Below are positions 63,830 through 64,000 of a DNA stretch of 64,000 bases, one piece after another. A program made the translations under genes and the position numbers. The notes under the pieces were generated by a model that made no database searches, was not told where the DNA came from, and was given only the letters and a program-made list of their open reading frames with translations. How positions within the stretch are numbered: position 1 is the first letter of the stretch; each line of letters starts with the position of its first letter. The DNA is from Gemmiger sp. An120. GTDB lineage: Bacteria; Bacillota; Clostridia; Oscillospirales; Ruminococcaceae. Where the stretch lies: positions 42,084 to 106,083 of the forward strand of contig NZ_NFLN01000011.1 of the NCBI RefSeq assembly GCF_002160955.1. The letters run 5' to 3'.

Positions 63830-63833
63830 ATAT

Positions 63834-63910
63834 GGGCTCATAGCTCAGGTGGTTAGAGCGCGCGCCTGATAAGCGCGAGGTCGGTGGTTCGAGTCCACTT
63901 GAGCCCACCA
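63834..63910 (+). tRNA. tRNA-Ile(GAT) in the 16S-23S spacer
   Basis: The 77-base cloverleaf has the anticodon loop CTGATAA, the T loop TTCGAGT and an encoded CCA. It lies four bases after tRNA-Ala, the usual spacer order. Confidence 0.95.
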
Positions 63911-64000
63911 GTGGCGATGAAAGAGGAGAGGCACGAAACGCGCTTATACGAAGTATAAGCCATTAAAGCGTTGAGTGACTCGAGTCTTGAAGCGCCAACA
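63911..64000 (+). other. Start of the spacer toward 23S rRNA
   Basis: It contains a hairpin GCTTATAC-GAA-GTATAAGC at 63942-63960, probably part of the pre-23S processing region. The 23S gene lies outside the window. Confidence 0.6.

Noticed and set aside
63942..63960. loxP-like arms (TATACGAAGTATA)
   Set aside because: The sequence is a hairpin with a three-base loop inside the 16S-23S spacer, has no 8-bp asymmetric spacer and fits an rRNA processing stem.

Overview
The window is a 64 kb piece of a high-GC, anaerobic Firmicute chromosome. The 16S rRNA gene at 62086-63613, the GC-rich core genes, a clostridial-type multidomain flavodiiron protein and the short clostridial-type peptide deformylase point to the Faecalibacterium/Subdoligranulum/Gemmiger group of gut Oscillospiraceae. 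This is a judgement from recall of the 16S sequence, not a database match.

Layout. (1) Positions 1-18428 are ordinary chromosome: an SGNH hydrolase, a LysR regulator divergent from an AGCS amino-acid/sodium symporter, a large oxygen-reducing flavodiiron fusion protein, a heterodimeric ABC exporter next to a LytTR/GHKL two-component pair, an XRE regulator, a MerR-TipAS regulator with a classic 19-bp-spacer promoter, a tightly packed six-gene minus-strand operon (WYL, TfoX-like, GyrI-like, DUF3795, YaiI, peptide deformylase), a YfcE phosphodiesterase and a NUDIX hydrolase. (2) Positions 18429-61593 are a composite accretion of integrative elements in a tRNA-Arg(CCG) gene. The displaced 3' half of the tRNA lies at 18429-18473, a complete tRNA at 61327-61403 and an extra 5' half at 61556-61593. 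A near-identical ~155 bp attachment arm occurs at 18464-18619 and again at 34506-34660. (3) The first unit (18474-34515) carries a GntR-controlled carbohydrate/amino-sugar operon (CUT1 transporter, two SIS proteins, a BadF-type kinase, a DUF6259-type glycosidase, an MBL hydrolase), MgtC, a frameshifted secreted phosphoesterase/beta-propeller protein and a broken esterase. It has no recombinase and looks like a cis-mobilisable cargo island. (4) The second unit (34516-about 45100) carries an AT-rich five-gene operon (HTH, DNA methyltransferase, phosphoribosyltransferase-like protein, ORC/CDC6-type ATPase, unknown protein), then a RepA-like ATPase and two tyrosine integrases. (5) The third part (45140-60407) is an eight-gene, minus-strand, AT-rich operon: GHKL ATPase, SF1 helicase, beta-helix/Tudor-like protein, DrmA-like helicase, DrmB-like DUF1998 protein, NERD-helicase, radical SAM protein and a second GHKL ATPase. 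It is followed by the tail of a broken integrase. (6) Positions 61594-64000 begin an rRNA operon: two strong promoters, a 16S processing stem, 16S, tRNA-Ala(TGC), tRNA-Ile(GAT) and the start of the spacer toward 23S.

The main interest is the 45140-60407 operon. It has the helicase plus DUF1998 core of DISARM, but no methyltransferase and no phospholipase D of its own. In their place are two paralogous GHKL ATPases, two SF1 helicases (one with an intact and one with a degenerate NERD-like nuclease domain), a bactofilin-like scaffold with a Tudor-like tail and a radical SAM enzyme. I infer that it is an anti-phage or anti-plasmid system. The five-gene operon at 35238-40172 is a second candidate defence locus on the same composite element.
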